DNA of 63,022 nt from Marixanthomonas sp002364245 (lineage in GTDB: Bacteria; Bacteroidota; Bacteroidia; Flavobacteriales; Flavobacteriaceae). Under the pieces are notes generated by a model. That model was given only the letters and a program-made list of their open reading frames with translations. It did no database searches and was not told the DNA's origin. Numbering within the stretch: position 1 is the stretch's first letter; each line of letters begins with the position of its first letter. The stretch is taken from NCBI GenBank assembly GCA_963973455.1, contig CAXAZF010000012.1:1-63022 (forward strand). Reading direction: 5' to 3'. Shown in pieces: positions 44,541 to 52,559 of the stretch. A program made the translations under genes and the position numbers.

Positions 44541-44969
44541 TGAGTTATTGAGTTAAAAATAATGCAAAAAAGAGGAAGTAAATATTACTTTAAATTTGAA
44601 GATTTACAGATTTACCAAAAAGCAATATTATTTGGAGAGTCGGTCAATACTCAAATTAAAAGTTTTCCAAAAGAAGAAACTTATAGATTGGCTTCACAAT
44701 TTATTAGAGCAGCAGACTCAATTGCATTAAATATTGCTGAAGGTTCAGCAAGTTCAGAAGCTAATTTCAATCGCTATTTACAAATTGCTTGGGATAGTGC
44801 TCACGAATGTGTAGTATGTAGCACAAAAGCTAAACTAAGAAATTTTATATCAGAAGAAGTCGATGAAGAAAACAGAAGAGCCATTACTGAGTTGTCAAAA
44901 ATGATTACTTCATATAAAAACTACTTAAAGAAAAAATTAAATACTAAATAACTCAAAGACTAATGAACT
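44535..44969. mobile_element. IVP unit bounded by imperfect 21-bp inverted repeats
   Basis: AGTTGATGAGTTATTGAGTTA (one base over 20; 44535-44555) and the segment 44949-44969 are inverted copies matching at 17 of 21 positions, including a perfect outer-to-inner block TTGAGTTA/TAACTCAA. They enclose exactly the S23/IVP gene. The left copy contains the paaH stop codon and the right one the paaI start codon. It resembles a small non-autonomous insertion; mobility is inference. Confidence 0.5.
44562..44951 (+). CDS. Four-helix-bundle protein (S23/IVP family)
   Basis: 129 residues, the S23 ribosomal-protein/IVP family. It begins with FEDLQIYQKAILFGESVNTQIKSF and has the central FIRAADSIALNIAEGSASSEANFNRYLQIAWDSAHECV segment, then a C-terminal amphipathic helix. 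Relatives were first noticed inside 23S rRNA intervening sequences and are scattered in Bacteroidota genomes. The function is not established. It sits between paaH and paaI, where no paa function calls for it, and is bounded by inverted repeats, so it is probably an insertion that the operon tolerates. Confidence 0.92.
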   Translation: MQKRGSKYYFKFEDLQIYQKAILFGESVNTQIKSFPKEETYRLASQFIRAADSIALNIAEGSASSEANFNRYLQIAWDSAHECVVCSTKAKLRNFISEEVDEENRRAITELSKMITSYKNYLKKKLNTK

Positions 44970-45370
44970 CAACAGCTATCCCGCATAAAATGCTCAGTCA
45001 AGATGCTTTTAGTACTTGGCTTGGCATCGAAATAATAGAAGTAGAGCTAGGTCGCTGTAAAGTAGCGATGACCGTTAGAAAAGAAATGCTTAATAGTATG
45101 AATAAAGCACACGGCGGAATTAGCTATAGCTTGGCCGATACTGCTTTTGGCTTTGCAGCAAATACCCACGGGAAGTATGCTGTTTCTATTGAAACATCCA
45201 TAAATCATATAGAAGCCCTGAATGAAGGTGATTGCCTTACCGCAGAGTCGGTCATTGAAAAAGTAAATAATAAATTAGGGTTCAATATTGTAGAAGTTAA
45301 GCGAGGCGACGAGTTGGTTGCACTGTTTAAAGGAGTAGTCTATCGAACAAGTAAAGAGTGGGAAGATTAA
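44963..45370 (+). CDS. paaI: Hotdog acyl-CoA thioesterase PaaI
   Basis: 135 residues, hotdog fold. The core is AHGGISYSLADTAFGFAANTHG (about 50-71), whose HGG and Asp residues are the PaaI active-site pattern, followed by SIETSINHIEAL. PaaI hydrolyses stalled ring-hydroxylated phenylacetyl-CoA thioesters and so releases CoA. It starts 12 bases after the IVP gene. Confidence 0.92.
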   Translation: MNSTAIPHKMLSQDAFSTWLGIEIIEVELGRCKVAMTVRKEMLNSMNKAHGGISYSLADTAFGFAANTHGKYAVSIETSINHIEALNEGDCLTAESVIEKVNNKLGFNIVEVKRGDELVALFKGVVYRTSKEWED

Positions 45371-45374
45371 CGGT

Positions 45375-45439
45375 AAAATGTAAAAACCGAAAAATTTAAA
45401 ATTATAAAGTGCTTTTAAAACTTTTGACTTTTACATTTT
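45375..45439. repeat. Inverted repeat in paaI-thiolase gap
   Basis: AAAATGTAAAA (45375-45385) and TTTTACATTTT (45429-45439) are perfect 11-base inverted copies 43 bases apart, filling most of the 88-base gap. The AT-rich sequence resembles low-complexity intergenic repeats of this group. It has no terminator-like stem and T run. Confidence 0.4.
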
Positions 45440-45458
45440 TCATTTAAAATTTAATATT

Positions 45459-46673
45459 TTGAAAGAAGCATATATAATAGACGGCATTAGAACGCCAATA
45501 GGAAATTATAAAGGAACGCTAAGTACAATCCGTACGGACGATTTAGCTGCTTTAGTAATTGCTGAAGTAGTAAAAAGAAACCCAGATATTCCAAAGGAAG
45601 CCATTGACGACGTGATTATGGGTTGTGCCAACCAAGCTGGTGAAGACAACCGAAACGTAGCGAGAATGGCATTGCTGCTAGCAGGGCTACCTTTTACGGT
45701 ACCTGGCGAAACTGTAAACCGATTATGCAGTAGCGGTTTATCTGCCATAATTCACGCCAACAGAGCAATTAAAGCTGGTGATGGCGATTTGTTTATTTCA
45801 GGCGGTGTGGAGAATATGACGAGAGGTCCCTACGTGATAGCAAAACCTTCTAGCGCTTTTGGAACCGATGCTAAAATGTATGACAGTAGTTTTGGATGGC
45901 GATTCGTCAACAAGAAAATGCACGATATGTACGGTACCGACGGAATGGGAAATACCGCCGAAAATTTAGTTGAGAAACATAAAATTACTCGTGAAGATCA
46001 AGATGCTTTTGCCTACAATAGTCAGATGAAAGCTACCAAGGCACAGGAAAAAGGTCGTTTCTCTAAAGAAATTGTACCGGTGGAAATTCCACAGCGTAAA
46101 AAAGACCCGATTATTTTTAAAGATGATGAATTCATCAAACCGGGAACCACCAAAGAAATTTTGGCAAAATTACGTCCAGCCTTCAAAAAAGAAGGAGGAA
46201 GTGTTACAGCCGGAAACAGTTCTGGATTAAACGATGGTGCCGCAGCGACTATTATTGCTTCAGAAGATGCTGTAAAGAAATACAACTTAAAACCGATTGC
46301 TAAAATTCTAAGTTCTGCAGTGGTTGGGGTTGAACCTCGCATTATGGGGATTGGTCCTGTTGAGGCTTCAAATAAAGCATTGAAAAAGGCAGGATTAACG
46401 ATGGAAGATATGGATGTAATCGAGCTGAATGAAGCCTTTGCATCACAGGCGTTGGCTTGCATACGCGAATGGGGATTGAAAGACGACGATCCACGTATAA
46501 ATCCTAATGGAGGCTCCATTGCAATTGGTCACCCGTTAGGCGTTACCGGAGCTCGTTTAACCTATTCTGCAGCCCTAGAGCTTCAGGAAACTGGGAAGAA
46601 ATATGCTTTAGTAACTATGTGTGTAGGAGTTGGACAAGGATATGCTGCGGTGATTGAAAACATTTCTGCGTAG
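45459..46673 (+). CDS. paaJ: 3-oxoadipyl-CoA/3-oxo-5,6-dehydrosuberyl-CoA thiolase
   Basis: 404 residues from a TTG at 45459, which gives the family N terminus KEAYIIDGIRTPIGNY. It is a thiolase with acyl-accepting Cys in VNRLCSSGLSAI (C90), His in GHPLGVTGAR, and the second Cys in TMCVGVGQGYA. It cleaves the thiolytic steps of the phenylacetate pathway to acetyl-CoA and succinyl-CoA; PcaF is the same family. Typical length. Confidence 0.93.
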   Translation: MKEAYIIDGIRTPIGNYKGTLSTIRTDDLAALVIAEVVKRNPDIPKEAIDDVIMGCANQAGEDNRNVARMALLLAGLPFTVPGETVNRLCSSGLSAIIHANRAIKAGDGDLFISGGVENMTRGPYVIAKPSSAFGTDAKMYDSSFGWRFVNKKMHDMYGTDGMGNTAENLVEKHKITREDQDAFAYNSQMKATKAQEKGRFSKEIVPVEIPQRKKDPIIFKDDEFIKPGTTKEILAKLRPAFKKEGGSVTAGNSSGLNDGAAATIIASEDAVKKYNLKPIAKILSSAVVGVEPRIMGIGPVEASNKALKKAGLTMEDMDVIELNEAFASQALACIREWGLKDDDPRINPNGGSIAIGHPLGVTGARLTYSAALELQETGKKYALVTMCVGVGQGYAAVIENISA

Positions 46674-46763
46674 GCAGAAATTTCACAGTCGGAAGAAAAA
46701 GACAGTTGAATAGAGCTTAATTTATTTAGAAACAAAAAGATACCCGTTTGCACGGGCATAGAT

Positions 46764-47369
46764 ATGAAAATACTAATAATAGGAGGAAACGGAACCATAG
46801 GAAAAACAGTAACGAAACGTTTTTCTGAAGAAAATGATGAGGTTATAATCGCTGGAAGATCTTCAGGGGATGTTACGGTAGATATTGCAAATCCAGATTC
46901 TATAGAAGAAATGTTTCAGAAAACGGGAAACGTAGATGCTATTGTAAACATAGCCGGTGATGCGAAATGGGATTCGTTTGATAACCTTTCCGAAGAAGAT
47001 TTTTACATCGGTATTAAAAGTAAAATGATGGGACAAGTTAACCTTGTTCGATTAGGAAGAAAACATCTTAATGACAATGGAAGCATTACATTAACCACTG
47101 GTATTTTAGCCGATGAACCAGTTGATAAGACAACAAGTGCTGCAATGGTTAACGGCGCTGTAGAAAGTTTTACAAAAGCAGCGGCCTTAGAATTAACCAA
47201 CGGACTGCGAATAAATGTCGTCTCTGCCGATATGGTTGAAGACGCATATGAAAAATACAAAGATTATTTTCCTGGAAATACACCCGTCCCAATGCGTAAA
47301 ATAACCGATGGCTATTTTAAAAGTGTAAAAGGGAAAATTAACGGTGAAATAATCAGAATTAGAGCGTAA
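46764..47369 (+). CDS. SDR-family protein lacking the YxxxK catalytic pair
   Basis: 201 residues of the short-chain dehydrogenase fold. The nucleotide-binding GGNGTIG is at 7-13, with NIAGDAKWDSF for the NxAG element. At the usual catalytic site the sequence reads TSAAMVNGAVESF, so the Tyr and Lys of YxxxK are missing. The small SDR family PRK07578 shares this, so it is a family trait and not decay. It may bind NAD(P) without classical chemistry. It starts 90 bases after the thiolase and two bases before paaZ. Its part in the paa pathway is unknown. Confidence 0.85.
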   Translation: MKILIIGGNGTIGKTVTKRFSEENDEVIIAGRSSGDVTVDIANPDSIEEMFQKTGNVDAIVNIAGDAKWDSFDNLSEEDFYIGIKSKMMGQVNLVRLGRKHLNDNGSITLTTGILADEPVDKTTSAAMVNGAVESFTKAAALELTNGLRINVVSADMVEDAYEKYKDYFPGNTPVPMRKITDGYFKSVKGKINGEIIRIRA

Positions 47370-47371
47370 TT

Positions 47372-49882
47372 ATGACAAAAACACAGCATTACATACAAGG
47401 TAATTGGACAGAGGGAAAAGGCGAAGGAAGCCCAATTCTCGATTCAGTTACTGGTGAGCATTTTACAAGTGTCACTACTGAAGGACTAGATATTCCTGAA
47501 ATTCTTCAATATGGAAGAGAAAAAGGAGATACGCTTCGGAAAATGACGTTTCAAGAACGGGGATTAATGCTGAAAAAATTAGCGTTCTATCTTCAGAAGA
47601 AAAAAAGACAATTCTACGAAGTAAGTTACCGAACCGGTGCAACCAAAGTAGATAGCTGGATTGATATTGAAGGAGGCTTCGGAAACTTGTTTGCAAATGC
47701 TTCGCTTCGGAAATTATTCCCAAATCAGCCGTTTCACGTAGAAGGCGATCCGGTCGATTTATCACGTGGTGGTCGTTTTATGGCACATCACATAATGGTA
47801 CCGCGCGAAGGAGTGGCTGTTCATATAAATGCCTTTAATTTTCCAGTTTGGGGAATGTTGGAAAAATGTGCGGTAAATTGGATGGCAGGAATGCCCGCAG
47901 TTGTACTGCCAGCACCACAAACGGCATATTTAACCGAAGCTGTTGTAAAAGAAATTATCGCTTCTGGAATATTACCAGAAGGATCGTTACAGTTAATTAG
48001 CGGAACCGCTAAAAATATTTTAGATACGGTAGAATCGCAAGATGTGGTGACGTTTACAGGTTCGGCAAGTACCGGAAAAATATTAAAGAAACACCCACGA
48101 TTAATTGAAGAATCGGTTCCGTTTACAATGGAAGCCGATTCATTAAACGCAGCTATTTTAGGAGAAGATGCTGTTCCCGGAACTCCAGAATTCGATCTTT
48201 TCATCAAAGAAGTCCGAAATGAAATGACCGTTAAATGTGGTCAAAAGTGTACGGCGATTAGACGGGTGATTGTTCCCGAGAACTTAGTAGAAGATGTGCA
48301 AATAGCGCTAGGCAAGCAATTGGATAAAGTTACCATTGGCGACCCTCGCTTAAAAGAAGTTAGAATGGGTGCTTTGGTAAACGATGCACAACGGACTTCA
48401 GTAAAAGAACAAATTGAAAAAATTACCAAAACAGCACAGATTGTGTATGGTGATTTTGATGAAGCCAAAACAGTTGGGGCTGATGCTAAAAAAGGATCGT
48501 TCATAAAACCAATTTTACTTCGAGAAGACAATCCTTTTACAAACGAAGCAGCGCATATTATCGAAGCATTTGGCCCGGTAAGTACCATTATGCCTTATAA
48601 AACATTAGACGATGCGATTAAACTTTCTAAAATGGGAAGAGGGTCGCTAGTAAGTTCGATTGTTACCAATGACGATAAAATTGCCAAAGAATATACCGTT
48701 TCCGCAGCTACACATCACGGTCGTATTTTAATTTTGAATCGGGAAAGTGCGAAGCAAAGCACAGGTCACGGTTCGCCATTGCCTAACTTAATTCACGGTG
48801 GCCCTGGTCGTGCTGGTGGCGGTGAAGAAATGGGTGGTGTTCGTGGTGTAAAACACTATTTACAGCGTTGTGCTATTCAAGGTTCGCCAACTTCACTTAC
48901 TGAAGTTACCGGTATTTATCAACCAAAATCTGCTTACAAAGAATCTGAAAAACACCCTTTTGCATATCATTGGGAAGATATAAAACCAGGAATGTCATTA
49001 GAAACCCATAAACGAACCCTAACCGATACCGATATTATTAACTTCGGAAACTTAACGTGGGATCATTTCTATGCGCATACCGATATCACTTCTTTAGAAG
49101 GAAGCATTTTTGAAAAACGAACAGCCCACGGTTATTTTATTATTTCCGCAGCAGCAGGATTGTTTGTGTATCCAAACAAAGGCCCAGTAGCAGCAAATTA
49201 TGGGTTAGAGGACATTCGTTTTTTACGCCCGTTGTATCACAACGATACGGTGTATGTTCGTTTAACGTGTAAACAGAAAGTAGACCGAGAACAAAAAGGA
49301 ACCGAATTGCCTTCCGGAATTGTAAAATGGTACGTTGAGGTGTTCGATGCTGAACCGGATGAAGACCAAGAACCGTTGGTAGCGATAGCAACCATTTTAA
49401 CGATGGTTCAGAAAAAGCAAGAAACATTTGTTGAAATGACTTCTGAAAAAATCGATGAATGTTTGTCAAAATTAACTGCAGATACTAAACCAAAATGGGG
49501 GATAATGACCCCGCAACATATGGTAGAACATTTAGAATACACTTATAAAATCACTTCCGGTGAAATTCAAGACTTTGAAATTGCTACACCCGAAGAGATT
49601 TTGGAAAAGGTACATGCAAGTTTATATAACTATAAAAAATTTCCAAAAAACTCTCAATTTCCAATGCTTGAAAAAGATAAATTGGATGATTTAAAACATC
49701 CAGATTTAGAAACAGCCATTGAGAAATTCAAAGAGCAACGCGAAAAGTATATCAAATATTTTAAGGAGAATCCCGACGCTAAATTAAAGAATCTAGTTTT
49801 TGGAGAACTCAACAAATACGAATCGTATTTATTGGAGAGAAAACACCTTAATCATCATTTTGAACAATTTAGATTAATATAA
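47372..49882 (+). CDS. paaZ: PaaZ oxepin-CoA hydrolase/dehydrogenase with DUF1569 tail
   Basis: 836 residues; classical PaaZ has about 680. The aldehyde dehydrogenase domain (about 1-525) has EADSLNA and the nucleophile in GQKCTAIRR (C293). The MaoC-like hydratase domain (about 540-685) has YAHTD and FEKRTAHGY. An extra domain (about 690-836) has MTPQHMVEHL and ends FGELNKYESYLLERKHLNHHFEQF, the DUF1569 (DinB-like) pattern. PaaZ opens the oxepin ring and oxidises the resulting semialdehyde. The tail is joined in frame with no stop, so it is a true fusion. Its role is unknown. Confidence 0.94.
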   Translation: MTKTQHYIQGNWTEGKGEGSPILDSVTGEHFTSVTTEGLDIPEILQYGREKGDTLRKMTFQERGLMLKKLAFYLQKKKRQFYEVSYRTGATKVDSWIDIEGGFGNLFANASLRKLFPNQPFHVEGDPVDLSRGGRFMAHHIMVPREGVAVHINAFNFPVWGMLEKCAVNWMAGMPAVVLPAPQTAYLTEAVVKEIIASGILPEGSLQLISGTAKNILDTVESQDVVTFTGSASTGKILKKHPRLIEESVPFTMEADSLNAAILGEDAVPGTPEFDLFIKEVRNEMTVKCGQKCTAIRRVIVPENLVEDVQIALGKQLDKVTIGDPRLKEVRMGALVNDAQRTSVKEQIEKITKTAQIVYGDFDEAKTVGADAKKGSFIKPILLREDNPFTNEAAHIIEAFGPVSTIMPYKTLDDAIKLSKMGRGSLVSSIVTNDDKIAKEYTVSAATHHGRILILNRESAKQSTGHGSPLPNLIHGGPGRAGGGEEMGGVRGVKHYLQRCAIQGSPTSLTEVTGIYQPKSAYKESEKHPFAYHWEDIKPGMSLETHKRTLTDTDIINFGNLTWDHFYAHTDITSLEGSIFEKRTAHGYFIISAAAGLFVYPNKGPVAANYGLEDIRFLRPLYHNDTVYVRLTCKQKVDREQKGTELPSGIVKWYVEVFDAEPDEDQEPLVAIATILTMVQKKQETFVEMTSEKIDECLSKLTADTKPKWGIMTPQHMVEHLEYTYKITSGEIQDFEIATPEEILEKVHASLYNYKKFPKNSQFPMLEKDKLDDLKHPDLETAIEKFKEQREKYIKYFKENPDAKLKNLVFGELNKYESYLLERKHLNHHFEQFRLI

Positions 49883-49884
49883 TT

Positions 49885-50643
49885 ATGTCAGAACAACAAC
49901 CATACGTAAAACATACAATAAATAAAGGAATAGCAACCATAGAATTTTTTCATCCGGCTCACAATTCACTGCCAGGAGATATTCTTGCAAAACTCGCAAA
50001 TACCATCACTGAAATGGGTCAAAACGATGAGGTTTTGGTACTTGTTGTAAAAAGTGGAGGCGATAGAACTTTCTGTGCAGGAGCCAGTTTTAAAGAGCTT
50101 ATCTCTATCGAAAATGAACAAGAAGGTGAAAAATTCTTTAGTGGTTTTGCCAATGTAATTAATGCGATGCGCAAATGCCCTAAGTTTATTATTGGTCGTG
50201 TTCAAGGAAAAACCGTCGGTGGCGGTGTTGGTCTAGCAGCAGCGATGGATTATACAATGGCAACTAAGTTTTCAGCAATAAAATTGAGTGAGCTGAACTT
50301 AGGTATTGGTCCTTTTGTAGTAGGTCCGGCAGTTCAAAGAAAAATTGGAGCCAGCGGGATGTCGCAAATAGCAATCGATGCCAATTCATTTTATTCACCA
50401 GAATGGGCGAGAGATAAAGGTTTATTTACCAAGGTTTTTGAAACAACTGAAGCGCTAGACGAGGAGGTGCAAGCCTTAGCAGAACAACTTTGTGGGTATA
50501 ACCCTGAAGCGGTAAAAGAAATGAAACAAATGTTTTGGAGAGGAACTGAAGATTGGGATGAATTACTGCAAGAACGCGCCAAAATAAGCGGACGTTTGGT
50601 GCTTTCTTCGTTTACCAAAGAGAAATTGAAACGGTTTAAGTAG
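49885..50643 (+). CDS. paaF: Enoyl-CoA hydratase/isomerase, PaaF-like
   Basis: 252-residue crotonase. The oxyanion hole is formed by RTFCAGASFKELI (about 56-68) and the GKTVGGGVGLAAAMDY segment. A glutamate in LSELNLGIGP corresponds to the second catalytic Glu of hydratases, but the first (usually in GG.CELAM) is replaced by Ala-Ala. It is distant from PaaG in sequence. Position in the operon suggests the 2,3-dehydroadipyl-CoA hydratase step, with some doubt because of the missing Glu. It starts two bases after paaZ. Confidence 0.8.
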   Translation: MSEQQPYVKHTINKGIATIEFFHPAHNSLPGDILAKLANTITEMGQNDEVLVLVVKSGGDRTFCAGASFKELISIENEQEGEKFFSGFANVINAMRKCPKFIIGRVQGKTVGGGVGLAAAMDYTMATKFSAIKLSELNLGIGPFVVGPAVQRKIGASGMSQIAIDANSFYSPEWARDKGLFTKVFETTEALDEEVQALAEQLCGYNPEAVKEMKQMFWRGTEDWDELLQERAKISGRLVLSSFTKEKLKRFK

Positions 50644-50649
50644 ATTAAA

Positions 50650-51249
50650 ATGATTTACAGCTTTAAAGGTCACATACCCGTAGTTCACGAAAGCAGTTTT
50701 GTGCATCCGTTGGCAGCAGTTACTGGTAATGTAATTATTGGTAAAAACTGTTACATAGGGCCTGGAGCGGCTATTCGTGGGGATTGGGGAGAGATAATTA
50801 TAGAAGATGGAGTAAATGTACAAGAAAACTGTACCATACATATGTTTCCCGGAAAAAGTATTGTTCTTAAAGAAAGTGCTCACGTGGGGCATGGAGCTAT
50901 CATTCACGGCGCCAATTTAGGTCGCAATTGCTTAATAGGAATGAACAGTGTGATTATGGATGATGCTGAAATAGGCGATGAATGTATCGTTGGTGCTATG
51001 AGTTTTATAAAAGCTGAAACTAAATTTCCAAAGCGAAAATTAATTTTAGGAAATCCTGCAAAAGCGATTAAGGATATTTCAGATGAAATGATTGAGTGGA
51101 AAACAGCTGGAACAAGGTTATATCAACAATTGCCTACCGATTGTCACGAGAGTTTGAAAGAAGTAGAACCCTTACGGGAAATTCCGAAAGATAGACCTGT
51201 TCAGGAAGATTTTTATAAAACACTACAAGAGATTAAGAGAAACGAATAA
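50650..51249 (+). CDS. paaY: Left-handed beta-helix protein PaaY
   Basis: 199 residues, hexapeptide-repeat fold (gamma-carbonic-anhydrase-like; VIIGKNCYIGPGAAIRGDWGEI, VGHGAIIHGANLGRNCLIGMNS). The C-terminal helical part (about 145-199) and the position in the operon indicate PaaY, a thioesterase associated with protecting the pathway from CoA depletion. The metal-binding histidines HMF, HVGHGAIIHG are visible. It lies 6 bases after paaF and one base before the E2 gene. Confidence 0.88.
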   Translation: MIYSFKGHIPVVHESSFVHPLAAVTGNVIIGKNCYIGPGAAIRGDWGEIIIEDGVNVQENCTIHMFPGKSIVLKESAHVGHGAIIHGANLGRNCLIGMNSVIMDDAEIGDECIVGAMSFIKAETKFPKRKLILGNPAKAIKDISDEMIEWKTAGTRLYQQLPTDCHESLKEVEPLREIPKDRPVQEDFYKTLQEIKRNE

Positions 51250-51250
51250 A

Positions 51251-52558
51251 ATGAAGGAAACTGAATTTAAAATGCCCAAAATGGGTGAGAGTATTACTGA
51301 AGGAACCATTATCAATTGGTTGGTAAACGAAGGTGATTCGTTTGAAGAAGGCGATATTCTTTGTGAAGTAGCAACCGATAAAGTAGATAATGAAGTTCCA
51401 GCACCAGCTTCCGGTACAATGGTTAAACATGTAAAGTCTGCACAAGAAGTAGTTCCGGTAGGTGATGTGATTGCTATTTTAAATCTTTCAGAAGAAAAGA
51501 GTTCCTCTAAAAAGTCAAAGACGGCTAAAAAAACGGCAACTTCAAAAAAAGAAACAAAGAAAAAAGTCCAGCCTTCCGTTTCCAAAGAAGCAAAAAGCAA
51601 AAAAGCGAACGCTACTTCAGCATTTACTGTTAATGAAAATGTATTTATAAGTCCGTTAGTAGAAAGTATAGCTAGAAATAATCACATTAGTTACGAAGAA
51701 TTGGCTAGAATTCCCGGTACTGGAAAGGAAGGTCGTCTTCGTAAAAGCGATGTGATTACATATATTGAAGAAGGGCGCCCTTTTAAGTTTGCGCAACCCG
51801 TACCTGAGGTTTCAGGCTTTCAGGTTCCCGATTTAAAATTTGATAAAGGAACTGGTAAAATAGTTGAAATGGATCGCATGCGCCAAATGATTTCAGATCA
51901 TATGGTGTTTAGCGCAACAACGGCACCGCACGTTACTGCTTATGTAGAAGCAGATTTGACTGATATGGTACATTGGCGAAATGCGAACAAGGTTGCTTTC
52001 AAAGAAAAGCACAATGAAAAGCTGACGTTTACACCGCTCTTTATTGAAGCAGTAGCGAAAGCGATTCAAGATTTCCCAATGATTAATTCAAGTCTTGATG
52101 GGAAAAACATTATTGTAAAAGAAGAAATAAATATAGGGATGGCAACTGCTTTACCTTCAGGAAACCTGATTGTTCCAGTTGTAAAAGAAGCCGACAAAAA
52201 AGATTTAAAAGCTCTTGCTGAAAACACCAATGAATTAGTAGGGAAAGCTAGAGATAACAAGTTGAAAGGCGATGATACCAAAGGAAGCACGTTTACAATT
52301 AGTAATGTGGGAACCTTTGGAAGTCTAATGGGAACCCCCATTATCAATCAACCAGAAGCAGCCATTTTAGCAACAGGAATTATAAAAAAACGAGCCGAAG
52401 TTATGGAGCGTGAAGACGGAGATAGTATTGAAGTTCGGCACATGATGTATTTATCATTATCCTTTGATCATCGCATTGTAGATGGATATTTAGCAGGCTC
52501 TTTTTTAAGAAGAGTGGCTGATAATATGGAGCAATTTGATACAAAAAGAAAATTTTAA
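51251..52558 (+). CDS. 2-oxoacid dehydrogenase E2 (lipoamide acyltransferase)
   Basis: 435 residues: a lipoyl domain (about 1-78; lipoylated Lys in EVATDKVDNEVPAP), a Lys/Ser/Ala linker (about 80-125), an E3/E1-binding domain (about 132-170; ISPLVESIARNNHISYEELARIPG), and a catalytic domain (about 195-435) with SFDHRIVDGYLAGSFL at the active site. This is the layout of the branched-chain/pyruvate E2 family. It starts one base after paaY and is followed one base later by the E1 gene. The substrate cannot be told by sequence. Co-transcription with paa suggests aromatic or branched 2-oxoacids. Confidence 0.92.
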   Translation: MKETEFKMPKMGESITEGTIINWLVNEGDSFEEGDILCEVATDKVDNEVPAPASGTMVKHVKSAQEVVPVGDVIAILNLSEEKSSSKKSKTAKKTATSKKETKKKVQPSVSKEAKSKKANATSAFTVNENVFISPLVESIARNNHISYEELARIPGTGKEGRLRKSDVITYIEEGRPFKFAQPVPEVSGFQVPDLKFDKGTGKIVEMDRMRQMISDHMVFSATTAPHVTAYVEADLTDMVHWRNANKVAFKEKHNEKLTFTPLFIEAVAKAIQDFPMINSSLDGKNIIVKEEINIGMATALPSGNLIVPVVKEADKKDLKALAENTNELVGKARDNKLKGDDTKGSTFTISNVGTFGSLMGTPIINQPEAAILATGIIKKRAEVMEREDGDSIEVRHMMYLSLSFDHRIVDGYLAGSFLRRVADNMEQFDTKRKF

Positions 52559-52559
52559 G

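Noticed and set aside
44562..44951. IVP gene as part of a ribosomal RNA intervening sequence
   Set aside because: No rRNA sequence flanks it; both neighbours are paa genes.
46764..47369. SDR as a decayed pseudogene
   Set aside because: The frame is intact, tightly packed in the operon, and the missing YxxxK is shared with a known small SDR family.
49140..49469. Antisense ORF of 109 codons within paaZ
   Set aside because: It lies wholly within a well-supported gene, has no recognisable domain and no plausible promoter.
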